Source: Petaurus breviceps papuanus (Eukaryota > Chordata > Mammalia > Diprotodontia > Petauridae). Taken from it: a stretch of DNA of 64,000 nt. Shown here piece after piece: positions 22,984-33,869 of this stretch. A model generated the notes under the pieces. It was not told where the DNA came from. It ran no database searches and saw only the letters and a list, made by a program, of their open reading frames with translations. Numbering within the stretch: position 1 is the stretch's first letter; every line of letters begins with the position of its first letter. Location: NCBI GenBank assembly GCA_028583685.1, contig JAMXIF010000003.1, forward strand, positions 74,232,633 through 74,296,632, given 5' to 3'. Position numbers and translations under genes: made by a program.

Positions 22984-23343
22984 GACAGATTGAGAGAGCG
23001 GAACAAAATTCTCTTCTTGGATTGTTCCAGTAACTCAGAAGCTTCCATTTTTCTCATTTCTTCTATTTTATTGGAAATTCTCAGCTGACCCAATGCTTTC
23101 TTTTCTATAATACTGTGTACATATTTTTCTGCTATTTCTTTTCATTACATTCTGCCTCTTTGACAGCTCAGATTTATCCTCTTTAGGGCATTAGACATAA
23201 TGGGAAATTCTTATTAACATATCTTTTCCTGTTACCTTGTCCAGAAAGTATTATCACTTAGATTTTCATTTTCATTCTTTTCATAAGACTTTTATATAAT
23301 CTTTCCCTATTACTCTACTGATATGACAATCCATTTCTTCTTG
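22984..23343. other. No gene or clear repeat seen
   Basis: T-rich unassigned sequence between an L2 end and a CORE-SINE. Confidence 0.45.
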
Positions 23344-23597
23344 GCAGTTAGGTGGCACAGAAGATAGAGCACTGGTTCTGGAGTCAGGAAGACCTGAGTT
23401 CAAATCTAACCTAACACTCTTATTAGTTATATGCTCCTGGCCAAGTCACTTAATTTCCACCTGCCTCAGTTTCCTCAAATAAAGATAATAATAGCACTTA
23501 CCTCCCAGAATTTTGAGAATTAAGTGTGATTATATTTGAAAAATGTAGCACAGAACCTGATTTATAGTAAATACATAATAAGTGCTTATTTATTTCC
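23344..23597 (+). repeat. Marsupial CORE-SINE (MON1 type)
   Basis: Head 'gcagttaggtggcacagaag', then 'gagtcaggaagacctgagtt', 'cctcagtttcctcaaataaa', and tail 'aatacataataagtgctt'. Full-length layout. Confidence 0.88.
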
Positions 23598-23633
23598 TTC
23601 ATTTCTTTTGGTCTGCAGCCTGATATAAATATA

Positions 23634-23682
23634 GATAGAAAGATGGATGGATAGATGGATAGATAGACAGACAGACAGACAG

Positions 23683-23717
<35 letters not shown>

Positions 23718-23730
23718 CAGACAGATAGAT

Positions 23731-23785
<55 letters not shown>

Positions 23786-23788
23786 GGA
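23634..23788. repeat. (GATA/GACA)n microsatellite, ~155 bp
   Basis: Mostly GATA units with GACA interruptions around 23666-23682 and 23716-23722. Long reverse frames of repeated 'YLSI' come from it and are not genes. Probably highly polymorphic. Confidence 0.97.
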
Positions 23789-23797
23789 AAGAAAATT

Positions 23798-23920
23798 CAT
23801 TAAGCAATCATTATGTATGTAACAAGCATTTTGCTAAATGCTATGGAATATGAATACTATCAAAAAGATAATCCCAAGTCCTCAAAGAGTTGACATTTTA
23901 CCAATGAAAAAAAAAACACA
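23798..23920 (-). repeat. L2 3' end, antisense
   Basis: 'ttgctaaatgctatggaata' followed by 'caagtcctcaaagagttgac' and 'attttacca' is the reversed L2 3' UTR pattern. Confidence 0.6.
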
Positions 23921-24284
23921 TAAAAGGGAACTAAAAAGCAAGGAGAGGGGAGAAGGTGCCTGTGAGAGGACAAAAATGGAACAGTATTCCAGGGAGTCAT
24001 GGACTGAGCCAGTCATGAAGTTAGTATCCTGGCCAGCATGGGTACTTCCTCTAATGGAAGTGCTAAGAAAGAATTCACAATGACTTGAATGACAAGGCTA
24101 ACGGAGAAGAGGTGTTTCTAACATGAGACAGTCTCTAGGGCAGAGTTGAAGAAGCAACCTGAAGAGTCATGAGCTAAGCTTTATTTGAAGTTTGAACTCA
24201 GAAACATTACACAGAAAAAAGAACAATTTTATGGAATCTAGAATTTAAAAAATCAGGTGGAGTTTGTTACGAGTTTTAGTAAGA

Positions 24285-24487
24285 CACGTATAATGGCTTA
24301 GTGGGTAAGGCACCAAACCCAAAGTCAAGAAGATCTTGGTTCAAATTCTGTCCAAGACACTTATTAACTGTGTGTCTCTGGGCAAGCCGGGTAACCTCTC
24401 AAAGCCCTAATTTACTCATCTTAAGCAAAGGGTTGGCCTCTAACTGGTCTCTTTCCTTCCAGCTCTTAGTCTATGATCTGATCACCT
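24285..24487 (+). repeat. CORE-SINE, variant tail
   Basis: 'aagaagatcttggttcaaat', then 'ctgggcaagccgggtaacct', then tail 'ccttccagctcttagtctat'. This is the marsupial SINE tail ending in 'cagctctaaatctatgat', as also seen at 53480-53685. Confidence 0.7.
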
Positions 24488-24899
24488 TAATAAGCCCATA
24501 TAAGTATTCCATAGCATTTCAACTTCTCAAAATGTAGAAAAACCTCCAAAGAGTAAATGAAATTAAGTCTAGGTAGAATTCCCATGAGAAGCAAGTATTC
24601 ACAGAAGAGAAAACTGACGTTTAAAACCTATTTTTCTAATTATTTTTATAGGAGTTGTTTTATTTTATGATGTTGAAATCTGTTTTGCAACCTAACAGCT
24701 CTTGACATCATTGAATTTGGGATCCTTCTGTAGGTGACAATGTACTATTGTTGTCGGCTTTTTAAAACAACACTCAAGCTACATGTCAGCCAACATCAGG
24801 CCTCAGAAGTAATGATCTTTTTTTTTTGAAGATGAAAGCCAGTGTGTATTTTTCTAACTCTTACTTTGAAAATGTTTTACCTTTAAAACCTTTTTTCAA

Positions 24900-24931
<32 letters not shown>

Positions 24932-25364
24932 CTTTTTGGCTTTTATTTAAACTGCCAGAAATGTCCAGTGTCAACCCATGAAAATCACCCAGAGGTTCTT
25001 TCTGAATACAAGGTAGTATTCACCAATGGGCTGCTCTGCTTCATCTTAATTTTGGTCATATATTCCTGAGTGCTATGGTATAGAGCAAATGCAGCATTAA
25101 AAAAAATTAAAATTTAGACACTGAAGGTTTTTAGAAGACTTAAACAAAACTTAGAAACAAGGTCTTCTGAAAATGAACACTTGGCCTTTGAGTTAAGAAA
25201 TCTATTTCAGATGCTGTCACCATATAGACTTTGATAAGTCACTAACAAATTATGTATTGCTAATAGTTTTCCCTTAACTCAAAGAAAACAATTTATAGAA
25301 TGACTAAAATAACATTGTTTTAGGGGACAATATTAACACTTGCTCTCCATATAAGAATGAGAGA
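24488..25364. other. No gene seen; (CT)n inside
   Basis: Unassigned AT-rich DNA with a CT run at 24905-24932. Confidence 0.5.
24905..24932. repeat. (CT)n microsatellite
   Basis: Fourteen uninterrupted CT units. Confidence 0.95.
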
Positions 25365-25438
25365 ATATATAGGTATATATATGCATATATGTATATGTGT
25401 ATGTATATATATGTGTGTGTGTATGTATAAATGTGTAT
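25365..25438. repeat. ATGT/AT-rich microsatellite
   Basis: 'atatatgcatatatgtatat' and 'gtgtatgtatatatatgtgt' style degenerate repeat. Confidence 0.85.
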
Positions 25439-25489
25439 GTACCCAGAGAGATGATCCAGGATACAACTGAGTCTATGAAATATTGCAAA

Positions 25490-25692
25490 TGGGTGACACA
25501 GTGAATAGAATGCTGGACTGGAGTAAAGATCTGAGCACTTACTAGCTACATGACTCTGGACAGGTCACTTAAAATCTCTGTGCCTCAGTTTCCTCATCTG
25601 TAACAATGGGTTACAAATAGCACTTTCATCATGGGATAGTTTTGAGAATCAAATTAGAGAATATATGTAAAGTGCTTCACATTAAAGCATTC
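25490..25692 (+). repeat. Marsupial CORE-SINE (MON1 type)
   Basis: 'gggtgacacagtgaatagaa', 'ctgtgcctcagtttcctcat' and 'tatgtaaagtgcttcacat' mark head, core and tail. The head is worn. Confidence 0.8.
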
Positions 25693-26772
25693 AATGGGAT
25701 GAAAGGTGGTTCTGCTATATTTACTATTTATTTCCTATAGAATTTATGGAGCTCTATGAGATATAATCATATTCACAATGGATTAAGAGATCTTCAGCTG
25801 AGACTTCCAAAAAAAATATTTTGCAGTTGAATAGACTACCTTAGCCAGTAGCAACTAAAATTGGTGTGTTGTTTTTTGTTTTTGTTTTTTACTATTAGGG
25901 CATGGGAATTCTGATACTAACCAGAAGAGAAAATACAGTTGTTAAGCACTGAGGAAAAGACTAGGAATTAGACTTCACAGATACACTTCTACGCACAGAT
26001 AATAATGCCATAGAAATTATTAAAATATAAAAGTAGAAATGGAGTCGACTGGAGTAAAAGCAGGAATGTGCTTGAGTTTGTGCCCCACCCACTTCCAATA
26101 CCTGTAAAAAAAATGACTAAACAAATTTTAGAGCTACAGTACCCACAAAATGACAGAGTAAAATACACCTCCAGCTGAAGTCAGCCTGGCAAGCCAAAAA
26201 GGAAGGGTCTATTGCACGAGACTGGGAGTACACAGTCCCTATGGGCCACACTGGCACAGACTAGAAGGCACAGACTGGGTTGGAGCAGACCTCAGGAGAC
26301 TGAATCACTGGAAGCTGTGGAAAATTCCAGACTTCTCAACCCAAAAACACCAAAAAGAAAGTAAAAGGTCAGTGGGGAAGCTCTATTGGATCTGAGTAAG
26401 AGAAGAGCATGGTCCAGTCCCTGCCCCCAGGGTGGTAGAAATGGTTGCAGCTGTGGCAGCAGGGTTGCTTCTGAGGTTCCAGGGCCACAGAGAGTGGGGA
26501 AACCAAGCAGCTGACCAGAGGGCAATAGTAAGGATCTCTTTGCTGGCACTGAGGCAGGATTCTCTTTTTTTGCCCTGCTTGAATCTGGATCACAGTCTTG
26601 GGTGGCAGTCCTGGGGTTAGGAGTGCTGGCATGGCAGAGTTTGTTGAGGCTGTGGAAAGGCAGTCCTCTTCACAGTTCTGAGGCAAGTGCCTAGAAGTAG
26701 CTCTGACAATATCTGCACAAAAACACAGAAATTTGGGACACAGCACTCTTCACTCTGAAGCAGAGTTCAACC

Positions 26773-27955
26773 ATGTCAAAGAGCTCAAAAGTCAAGTATT
26801 TGACTGGAAAGATGAGAAATCAGATCAGAGAATCTTTTTGTGGTGACAAAGAGGATCAAAACACAGAACAAGAAGAAGAAAACAAAGTCAAAGCTCCTGC
26901 ATCAAAAGCCTCCAAAAAAATATGAATCAGTTGCAGGTCATGGAGGGGCTCAAGTAGGATTTTGAAAATCAAGTAAGAGAAGCAGAGGGAAAATTTGGAA
27001 GAGAAATGAAAGTGATACAAGAAAATCAAGAAAAATGAATCAGCATCTTGCTAAAGGAGATCCAAAAAATACTGAAGAAAATAAACCTTAAAACATAGAG
27101 CAACTCAAATGGCAAAAGAGTCAATGGGAAGAATGCCTTAAAAAATATAACTGGCCAAATGGAAAAGGAAGTCCAAAAGCTTACTGTAGAAAATAATTCC
27201 TTCAGAATTAGAATGGACACAGTGAGTAGAGTGCCAGCCCTGGAGTCAAGAGGACCTGAGTTCAGATCGGGCCTCAGACACTTAACACAAAAAAGCTAGC
27301 CATGTGACCTTGGGCAAGTTACTTAACCCCAATTGCCCTCCAAAAAGCAAAAAAAAAAAAAGAATGGAGCAAATGGAAGCTAACAATCTTATGAGAAATC
27401 AAGATGTTATAAAACAGTTCCAAAAGAATGAAAAAATAGAAGACAATATAAAATATCTCATGGGAAAAACAACTGATCTGGAAAATAGATCCAGGAGAGA
27501 TAATTTAAAAATTATTGTACTACCTGAAATCCATGACCAAAAAACAGTTTAAAAATCTTTCAAGAAATTATCAAGGAAAACTGCCCTGATATTCTAGAAC
27601 CAGAGGGCAAAATAGAAATGGAAAGAACTCACTCTTGAAAAAGATCCCCAAAGTAAAACTCCTAGGAATATTATAGCCAAATTCCAGAGTTTCCAGGTTA
27701 AGGAGAAAATATCACATGCAGCAGGAAAAAACAATTTAAGAATAGCAGAAACACAATCAGGATAACATAAAATCTTGCAGCTTCTACATTAAGGGATTGA
27801 AGGGCTTGGAGTATGATATTCTGGAGGTCAAAGGAGCTAGGATTAAAACCAAGAATCACCTATGCAGCAAAACTGAGTATAATGCTACAGGGGAAAATAT
27901 GAATGAATATTCAGTAAAATAGAGGATTTTCAAGATTTTTGATGGAAAGACCAGA
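26773..27955 (+). pseudogene. HAL1 ORF1, copy 2, broken
   Basis: Opens 'MSKSSKVKYLTGKMRNQ', then an acidic/Lys-rich N-terminus, a Lys/Glu/Gln coiled-coil region, and the RRM start 'LENRSRRDNLKIIVLPEIHD'. The C-terminal domain is out of frame and damaged. A SINE splits the coiled-coil part at 27218. Confidence 0.8.
27218..27360 (+). mobile_element. WSINE1-like SINE nested in HAL1
   Basis: 5'-truncated copy starting 'cacagtgagtagagtgccag', ending 'ccccaattgccctccaaaaa' plus an A-tail. Target duplication 'agaatgga' at 27210-27217 and 27361-27368. The HAL1 reading resumes with 'gcaaatggaagctaacaatc', matching copy 1. Confidence 0.9.
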
Positions 27956-28768
27956 GAACATAGGGTAAACTGAATATGAAGGGATGATATCTAAAGAATA
28001 AAATTAAGAAGTGACAGAGGAATATATTGGGAGAAGGAGAAAGGGGGAGATAGAATAGGGTAAATTATCTCATGCAAAAAATGGCAAGAGAAAGATGTTA
28101 CAAGGGAGGAGAAGAGCAGGGAGGTGAAAGGGAACGAGTCAACCTTACTTTCATTGGATTTGGCTTATGGAGGGAATAACATACACACTCAATTGGGTGT
28201 CTTACCTTATAGGAATATAGGAGGGAAATGTATGAAAAAGGGAGAGGATAGAAGGGAGGGTAGATTAAAGGAGGGGGTAATCAGAAGGATACACTTTTGA
28301 AAAGGGACAGGCTCAAAGGAGAAAACAGAATGAATGAGGGGCAGGATAGGATGGATGGAAATATAGTCAGTCTTTCACAATATGACTACTATGGAAATGT
28401 TTTGCATAACTACACATGTATAGCCTATATTGAATTGCTTGTCTTACCACTGGGGGTGGGCGAGGAGGGAAGACAGGAGAGAATCTGGAACTCATTGCTT
28501 TAAAAACAAATGTTAAAAACTTTTTTCTACATTCAACTGGGAAATAAGTTATACAAGTAATGGAGTATTGAAATCCATCTTGCCCTACAAGAAAGTAAGG
28601 GGAAAGGTAGTAAGCAGGAAATATAGGGGAATAGAAGAGAGGGAATACTGGGGGAAAGTGTAATAAGTAAGCTTGCCATCTTGGGGTGGGGGGAGGGGAG
28701 AGATGGGGAGAAAATTCAGAACTCAAAATCTTGTGGAAATGAATGTTGAAAACTAAAAAAAAAAATTA

Positions 28769-29744
28769 AAGAAAAACAACAGTAAGACATATATTTCATG
28801 CTCAAATGAACCCAAGATTGTTGACCTTCAGTCCTTTTAAGTAAGTCTCATCTTTGCCTTATTGAAATGAAGCATACAGTCAATATTACATGTGACTGAG
28901 GCAATGAATGCACTTTTGAAAATTGGAATAATAAGTTAAATGGATCTTTTAGGTACAATTGGATATAGAAGTGATTCTATCAGATGGTATGAACTTAAGA
29001 TAATTTTAAACTGCAAAGTGCTTTTTAAGATATTGATAGCACATTCTTCAATACTTATCAGTTAAAAGTACTTAGTTGTAGATTGCTAGTCCTCAGAAAT
29101 GAAAATTACTGCCCTGAGTTTTAGGTCAAGATTATTGCAATCTACTTTGAACTAGACAGTGAGGCCAGAAGTGGAGCAGGAAGTGAGGATGCAGAGGGTT
29201 CAATGTTACTAAATTATGCAACCCACCTCAAAGCTCTAGTAACCATATTTTCTTGGTTCAAAAATTGAAACACAAAGTCAGACAAAGTTGTTGGGTTTTT
29301 TCTGATTTGTGAATGAGAAAAAATAAAACATTTGTAATTTGAACTACTGCAAAAAAACTGATTCAATCATTCCTTAACTCTGTTAAAGGTTTGTACCATT
29401 GTACCCTTTCCCTGGATTCTCAATCCTGAAGTTACTTTTTAACTCTCTACTCATCTTCTAGCTTTACCTGCAGGCTATCCCCCTCTTCTCTACACATAAA
29501 ACCATGTTTTGGAGGTTTTAATTCAACTTTGGAAATTCTATCTGGAGGCTCCCTTGTCTTGACTGGTGACTTCTTAATCTGACATGCTAATCCAGGCTGA
29601 CCTCATCCATTTTTCATGACATCCCCTATTCCCTTTCCATCTTATCTACAGCCTTACCAACAGCTCTGTTTCATAAATATTTCTAGATTTTGAACCTTAT
29701 GAAAACCAGCTCTGGCATTGTTCTTGAAAGAAGTACATCAAACT
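28769..29744. other. No gene seen
   Basis: Unassigned DNA. The part from about 29400 is C/T-rich and shares short words with 54600-54740 ('tggtgacttc', 'ctccatt', 'aatcc'), which may be a common decayed repeat. I cannot name it. Confidence 0.4.
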
Positions 29745-29962
29745 ACTCATCTATGGCCCTACTCATAATCCTTGCACTTTTCAGGACCAAAAAGCTTTTC
29801 CCTGCCCACTCCCTGAACATTATAGTGTGTTTTCTCCCTCTGTCTCCTTGAGAGTTCAGATTGTTCTTCATTTGTGTATTTATATCCAAGTACGCAGCAC
29901 AGTGCTTGGCACGTAGTAAGCACTTATTAAATTCTGTTTCGTTCATTCATTCATTCATTCAT
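29745..29962 (+). repeat. L2 3' end with ATTC tail
   Basis: 'agcacagtgcttggcacgta' and 'gtaagcacttattaaattct' are the L2 3' terminus, followed by 'ttcattcattcattcattca'. Confidence 0.75.
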
Positions 29963-30169
29963 CTTTTTCTCTTCCCCTTCCCTCACTCCCAATATCTAAT
30001 AAGTTTATAAGTCATGTGAATTTCTGCTTGATTAGGTAAGTGTTTTGTTGTTTTGTTTTATTTTGCTTTGTTTTGTCTTGTTTTGCAGAAGCCCAGACTC
30101 CTAGATCAATTCCCCAATCCCCTCCACAATATGCAACTAGTGTGAATTCCCCTCTCCTTTGCAACTTTC

Positions 30170-30290
30170 CTTTGGTTGTTGGTTTCCCTGACTGGAATTT
30201 CAGCTTCTTGAAGGAAGAGATTGATCCTCACTTGGTTGTATTTTTGTATTTGTGTTTGTATCCTTAATCATTTAATAAATACTTTAATCT
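30170..30290 (+). repeat. L2-like 3' tail
   Basis: 'cagcttcttgaaggaagaga' then 'atccttaatcatttaataaa' resembles the L2 3' UTR. Confidence 0.5.
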
Positions 30291-31275
30291 CCCTAGCTAC
30301 CTCTAAATCCATTCCCTTCTCTTCATTTACCTACACAGCTCCTGGGTTCAGAACCTCATCAAATCCTTGTCTGGAATCATGTGACAAACCCTTAATGGCA
30401 TCTTCCTTTTTTCAGTCTATCTCCTCTCCGATCTAAATTCCACGTATTTGCCTAGTTCATGCTCCAAAACACAGATTTACCATGTCACTCTTCTTATCAA
30501 AAATCTGCAATGGCTCCCTATTCACTAAACAATAAATTAAAAACTTCTCAGCCTCATATTTAAAGGCCTCCACATGTCAATCATTAAGAGGTCAAAAGAA
30601 GAATGTCCAGAAACTATTTTAGCCTTCATATTCTTTTTCTTTGTACCCCTCTACAGAGTTCTCATTAGTCCATTGGTGCAACTCTTTGAAGACTGAGACA
30701 TATAGCAAAGTAGCCCATAATAAGGCATGAATTAAATCCTTTGGTTTTTGGCATTCATGGATTTATATTGCAAGAAACCTTAAAGGAAAACTAAAGTCTA
30801 AAAAGATTAAGTGATTTCCCCAAATCAAGCAAAATGAATGAAAAAAAATTTCCTACTAAAGTCAGAATAGTCAAAATATCATCTATATACAAATAAGTAG
30901 GGCCCTTTCCATCTCTGTACATCCACTCCTTTATTTTTTCCTACAATTAACATGTCTTTTTTCCATAAACTGCCTCATCACCATTTCTAGCAATATTCTC
31001 CTTCGTTCAAGGCTCAATTCAGAATGCCATTTCTTTCCATATGTCCTCCTTACCTCCTCTTACCCCCTGATCAAATGCATTTTGCCTGAATCTCTCACTT
31101 GCACATGTCTCACCCTCCCTTTTATCACAATATGTGCATATAAGACTTCTTCCCCTCTACCTAATTAGACTATAAACTTATTTATTGTGCAGTCTGCATT
31201 ATATCTATCTTATATCCTCAGTATCTAGCATAGTGCCTTGAACAAAATAAGTACTGAATAAATGCTTGTCTTCCC
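30291..31275 (+). repeat. L2 LINE fragments
   Basis: 'caatggctccctattcacta' and 'aaaggcctccacatg' (30500-30590) are L2 ORF2. 'tcaaggctcaattcagaatg' (31000) and 'agcatagtgccttgaacaaa' (31230) are the L2 3' part. The middle (30600-30950) is unassigned. Confidence 0.65.
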
Positions 31276-31369
31276 CTCCAAGTTTTATTTTTTTCCCTTT
31301 TGATTAAAGGAGCCATCCCTTGACTCACTTCTTAAACAGGCCTATTCACTGAATAAGTGTTGGCTCACT

Positions 31370-31600
31370 CAAAGTGAGAAATTGATGAGAACTTAGCTTA
31401 AGAAGGTCAAGGTCTCCTACTGCATCCTGGGCCATCTCCAGTCATCCTGACCTGTAGCTGGGCACTGGACCCAGATGGCTGTGGAGGAGAAAGTGAGGTT
31501 GATGACTTTTCCCAGCTGTCCCCCACTAAAATCCAATTCAATTGCAAGTCATGTCATCATCTTCCTGATGTCATGATCCTCTTTAAGAATGAAGGACAAC
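31370..31600 (+). repeat. RTE-tailed repeat, short form
   Basis: 'ccatctccagtcatcctgac', 'ggaggagaaagtgaggttga' and the end 'tgatcctctttaagaatgaa' + 'ggacaac' match the reversed element at 57821-58000. The terminal words also resemble the 3' end of the RTE LINE at 47460 ('tgtcatctttgagaatgga'). Followed by C-run/(CA)n. Confidence 0.7.
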
Positions 31601-31630
31601 CCCCCCCCCCCCCACACACACACACATGCA
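31601..31630. repeat. C-run and (CA)n
   Basis: A run of Cs followed by 'acacacacacaca', replacing the usual tail of the adjacent SINE. Confidence 0.9.
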
Positions 31631-31914
31631 CACATAGCCTTCTGACATTTGACCTTCTTGCCACACAGAGAGATAAGGTAGACAAAAACTATCCAGTTCA
31701 GAGTACAATCTAATTTATTGAACATTATACAAGATGTGGCAGAAGACTATTGGCAGTATTGATGGAAAAGAGTGCAAAGCAAAAGAGGAAAGGATGGCAG
31801 GGACAAAAGCTTGATGTGAAATGCAAATCAGTTTATTCCAAGAATATTTATATGATAAAATTTGAGGGAGAATAACAAATAAGAGTCTACATAGGAGAGA
31901 TCTGCTTCATGAAG

Positions 31915-32505
31915 CTAGGAGAAACAGTGTATAGAATGCTAGACTGGGAGTCAGGAAGATGAATTCAAAGTTTGCTTCGGACACTAGCTCTGACTCTGGG
32001 CAAGTATTTATTCTTTCTCTCCACTTCAGAGTCATCATCTATAATAAAATGGGGATCATGAGAACACCTATTTCTCTGGGTTGTTATAAGAAGGAATAAA
32101 ATAGGGGTGGCCAGGTAGCACAGTGAGTAAGAGCACCGGCTCCAGTGTTGAGAACACCTGGAGATCAAATCCCGGGCTCAGACACTTTGCACCCACCCAG
32201 AAACACCTGGCCGTGTAACCTTGAGCAAGTTACTTAACCCCAATTGCTTAGGGGCGGCCAGGTGGCTCAGCGAGTAAGAGCACCTGCTCCAGTGTCGGGA
32301 TGACCCGGATCAAATCCGGGCTCAGATACTCAGCACCACACCCAGAAATAATAACTGGCCGTGTAACCTTGAGCAAGTTACTTAACCCCAATTGCTTAAA
32401 AAAAAAAAAGAAGGAATAAAATAATATACGTAAAGCAATTTGCAAAACTTGATCCACTATATAAACGTGACTTATCTTTATTATTTTTATAGTATCTGTT
32501 CTCAT
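31915..32505 (+). repeat. CORE-SINE host, split by a dimeric SINE
   Basis: The left part (31915-32087) has 'agactgggagtcaggaagat' and 'tctgggttgttataag'. The right part (32424-32505) has the tail 'aaagcaatttgcaaaacttg'. It is interrupted at 32104-32407. Confidence 0.8.
32104..32407 (+). mobile_element. Dimeric SINE (type A + type B) within one TSD
   Basis: Two head-to-tail SINE monomers. Monomer 1 (32104-32250) starts 'ggggtggccaggtagcacag', with body 'cagacactttgcacccaccc'. Monomer 2 (32251-32407) starts 'ggggcggccaggtggctcag', with body 'ctcagatactcagcaccaca'. Only 'ttgctta' separates them, with no A-tract; one A-tail ends the pair. The perfect 16 bp duplication 'aagaaggaataaaata' lies at 32088-32103 and 32408-32423 and not between the monomers, so the pair was inserted as a unit. 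Each monomer has a tRNA-like B box ('gatcaaatccc', 'gatcaaatccg'). Confidence 0.93.
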
Positions 32506-32563
32506 CATCAATGACAGGCAGTACCATCACATTTAACTCTATCATATCAATCCCACAGTGATT

Positions 32564-32756
32564 AAGAATACCTAAATAGGGGGGAGGCTAGGTGGCTCAG
32601 TGAATACAGCACCAGTCCTGGAGTCAGGAGGACATGAATTCAAATCTGGCCTCAGACACTTAACACTTACTAGCCATGTGACTGTGGGCAAGTCACTTAA
32701 CCCAAATTGCCCTGACCTCCCCACTGCAAAAAAAGAAAAAAAGAATACCTAAATAG
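32564..32756 (+). mobile_element. WSINE1-like SINE with 16 bp TSD
   Basis: The SINE body is 32580-32740: 'gaggctaggtggctcagtga', 'ggagtcaggaggacatgaat', 'gcaagtcacttaaccc'. Target duplication 'aagaatacctaaatag' at 32564-32579 and 32741-32756, perfect. A young-looking copy. Confidence 0.93.
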
Positions 32757-32763
32757 CAGTAAG

Positions 32764-33017
32764 GTACAACTAGGTGGTGCAGTGAATAGAGGACTGGGCC
32801 TGAAGTCAGGAAGACTAATTTTCCTGAGTTCAATCTGGCACCAGACACTTACTAGCTGTGTTACCCTGGCCAAGTCACTTAATCCTATTTACCTCAGTTC
32901 CTTATCTGTGAAATTAGCTGGAGAAAGACATGGCAAATCACTCCAATATCATTGTCAAGAAAATGCCAAATAAGGTCCAGAAGAGTCAAAAAAAGCCCGA
33001 ACAACAATAACAAATAG
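32764..33017 (+). repeat. MAR1-type CORE-SINE
   Basis: 'acaactaggtggtgcagtga' head, core 'ttactagctgtgttaccctg', then 'gagaaagacatggcaaatca' and 'aaaaaagcccgaacaac'. This is the long MAR1 layout ending in the 'caaacaactccagtatc'-type 3' part. Confidence 0.85.
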
Positions 33018-33021
33018 CTGT

Positions 33022-33300
33022 GCTAGGTTGTATAGCCCTCTGGGTATACTTCCAAATTGCTCCCCAGAATGACTGGATCAGTTCAGAATTCCCTGAACAA
33101 TGCATTAGTTTTTGTTCACATAACCTTCAAAATTTAGCATTTTCCTTTTTTTTGTCACATTAGCCAGTTTAATAAATGGGAAGTGGCACCACATAGTTGT
33201 TTTAATTGAATTTCTCTAAAAAATGATTTACAGCATTTCTTCATATGACTATAAATAACTTTGATTTCTTCTTCTGAAAACTGCATGTTTGTTAATACAA
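33022..33300 (-). repeat. L1 ORF2 C-terminal fragment, antisense
   Basis: 'gactggatcagttcagaatt' and 'ttagccagtttaataaatgg' match the antisense L1 segment at 12280-12400 that encodes the Cys-rich ORF2 end. Confidence 0.75.
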
Positions 33301-33549
33301 AAACTAACTTTACAAGTACAAAATGGAGTAAACATGAATAGACAAGAGATTTTTTTTAAAAAGATATCAGGATTTTAGTGGATTTGAAGCAGTTAAATGT
33401 GGTCCCCCAAGAAATCTAATGCAAACTTTGACTACATCTAAACAAACATAGCTGCCATAAATAGAGACTTGGTAGGCCTGCAGAACTCTACCCTTGTCGG
33501 ACATCATTGAGATTATTGTGATCTCTTCTGTGTCACAGTTTTAAGGACA

Positions 33550-33672
33550 TTGATTAGCTGGATCATCTAGAGGAGGACAGCCAGAATGGTGAGGGGCCTT
33601 GAAATCATGTTACATGAGAATCAGTTGAAAGAACTAGGGATTTTTTTTTTAGAGGAAACTATGAGTCAGACT
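33550..33672 (+). repeat. CR1/L3-like LINE, left part
   Basis: 'tctagaggaggacagccaga', 'atggtgaggggccttgaaat' and 'cagttgaaagaactaggga' are the CR1/L3-type block that encodes the end of ORF2. It continues at 34287 after an interruption. Confidence 0.65.
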
Positions 33673-33674
33673 CA

Positions 33675-33830
33675 ATTGTATTTATTTATTTATTTATGTG
33701 CTAGGCACTTTACTAAGTACTACAAAGAACGGCATAGGACAGTCCCTGCCCTCAAAAAGTTTACATTTTAATGCAGGAAACAACATATAAAAAGAAACTG
33801 AAAAGCAGAGGGAGAAGTAGAGAGTTACCT
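33675..33830 (-). repeat. L2 3' end, antisense, with (TTTA)n
   Basis: 'atttatttatttatttatgt' then 'gctaggcactttactaag' and 'agtccctgccctcaaaaagt' are a reversed L2 3' UTR. Confidence 0.7.
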
Positions 33831-33869
33831 GGTAATAATGGGATAATATTGTGTAATAATAATGGTAAT

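Larger units (their letters stand above)
26045..28768 (+). mobile_element. HAL1 (half-L1), copy 2
   Basis: Parallels HAL1 copy 1 block by block: 5' UTR ('tttagagctacagtacccac'), ORF1 from ATG 26773, RRM sequence 'TTDLENRSRRDNLKIIVLPE' (from about 27470), spacer 'gggtaaattatctcatgc', the ORF2-start remnant 'atggatggaaatatagtcag' (28351-28370), and 3' end 'gtggaaatgaatgttgaaaa'. The extreme 5' end is worn or truncated. ORF1 is interrupted by stops and by a SINE (27218-27360). No ORF2 is present. Same orientation as copy 1, about 5 kb away; the copies differ enough to be separate old insertions. Confidence 0.87.

Noticed and set aside
23498-23807. 73-100 residue frames rich in repeated Tyr-Leu-Ser-Ile
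   Set aside because: Direct translation of the GATA/GACA microsatellite on the minus strand.
32104-32407. tRNA gene candidates in SINE heads
   Set aside because: A/B-box-like words are present, but no cloverleaf closes. They belong to SINE families repeated across the window.
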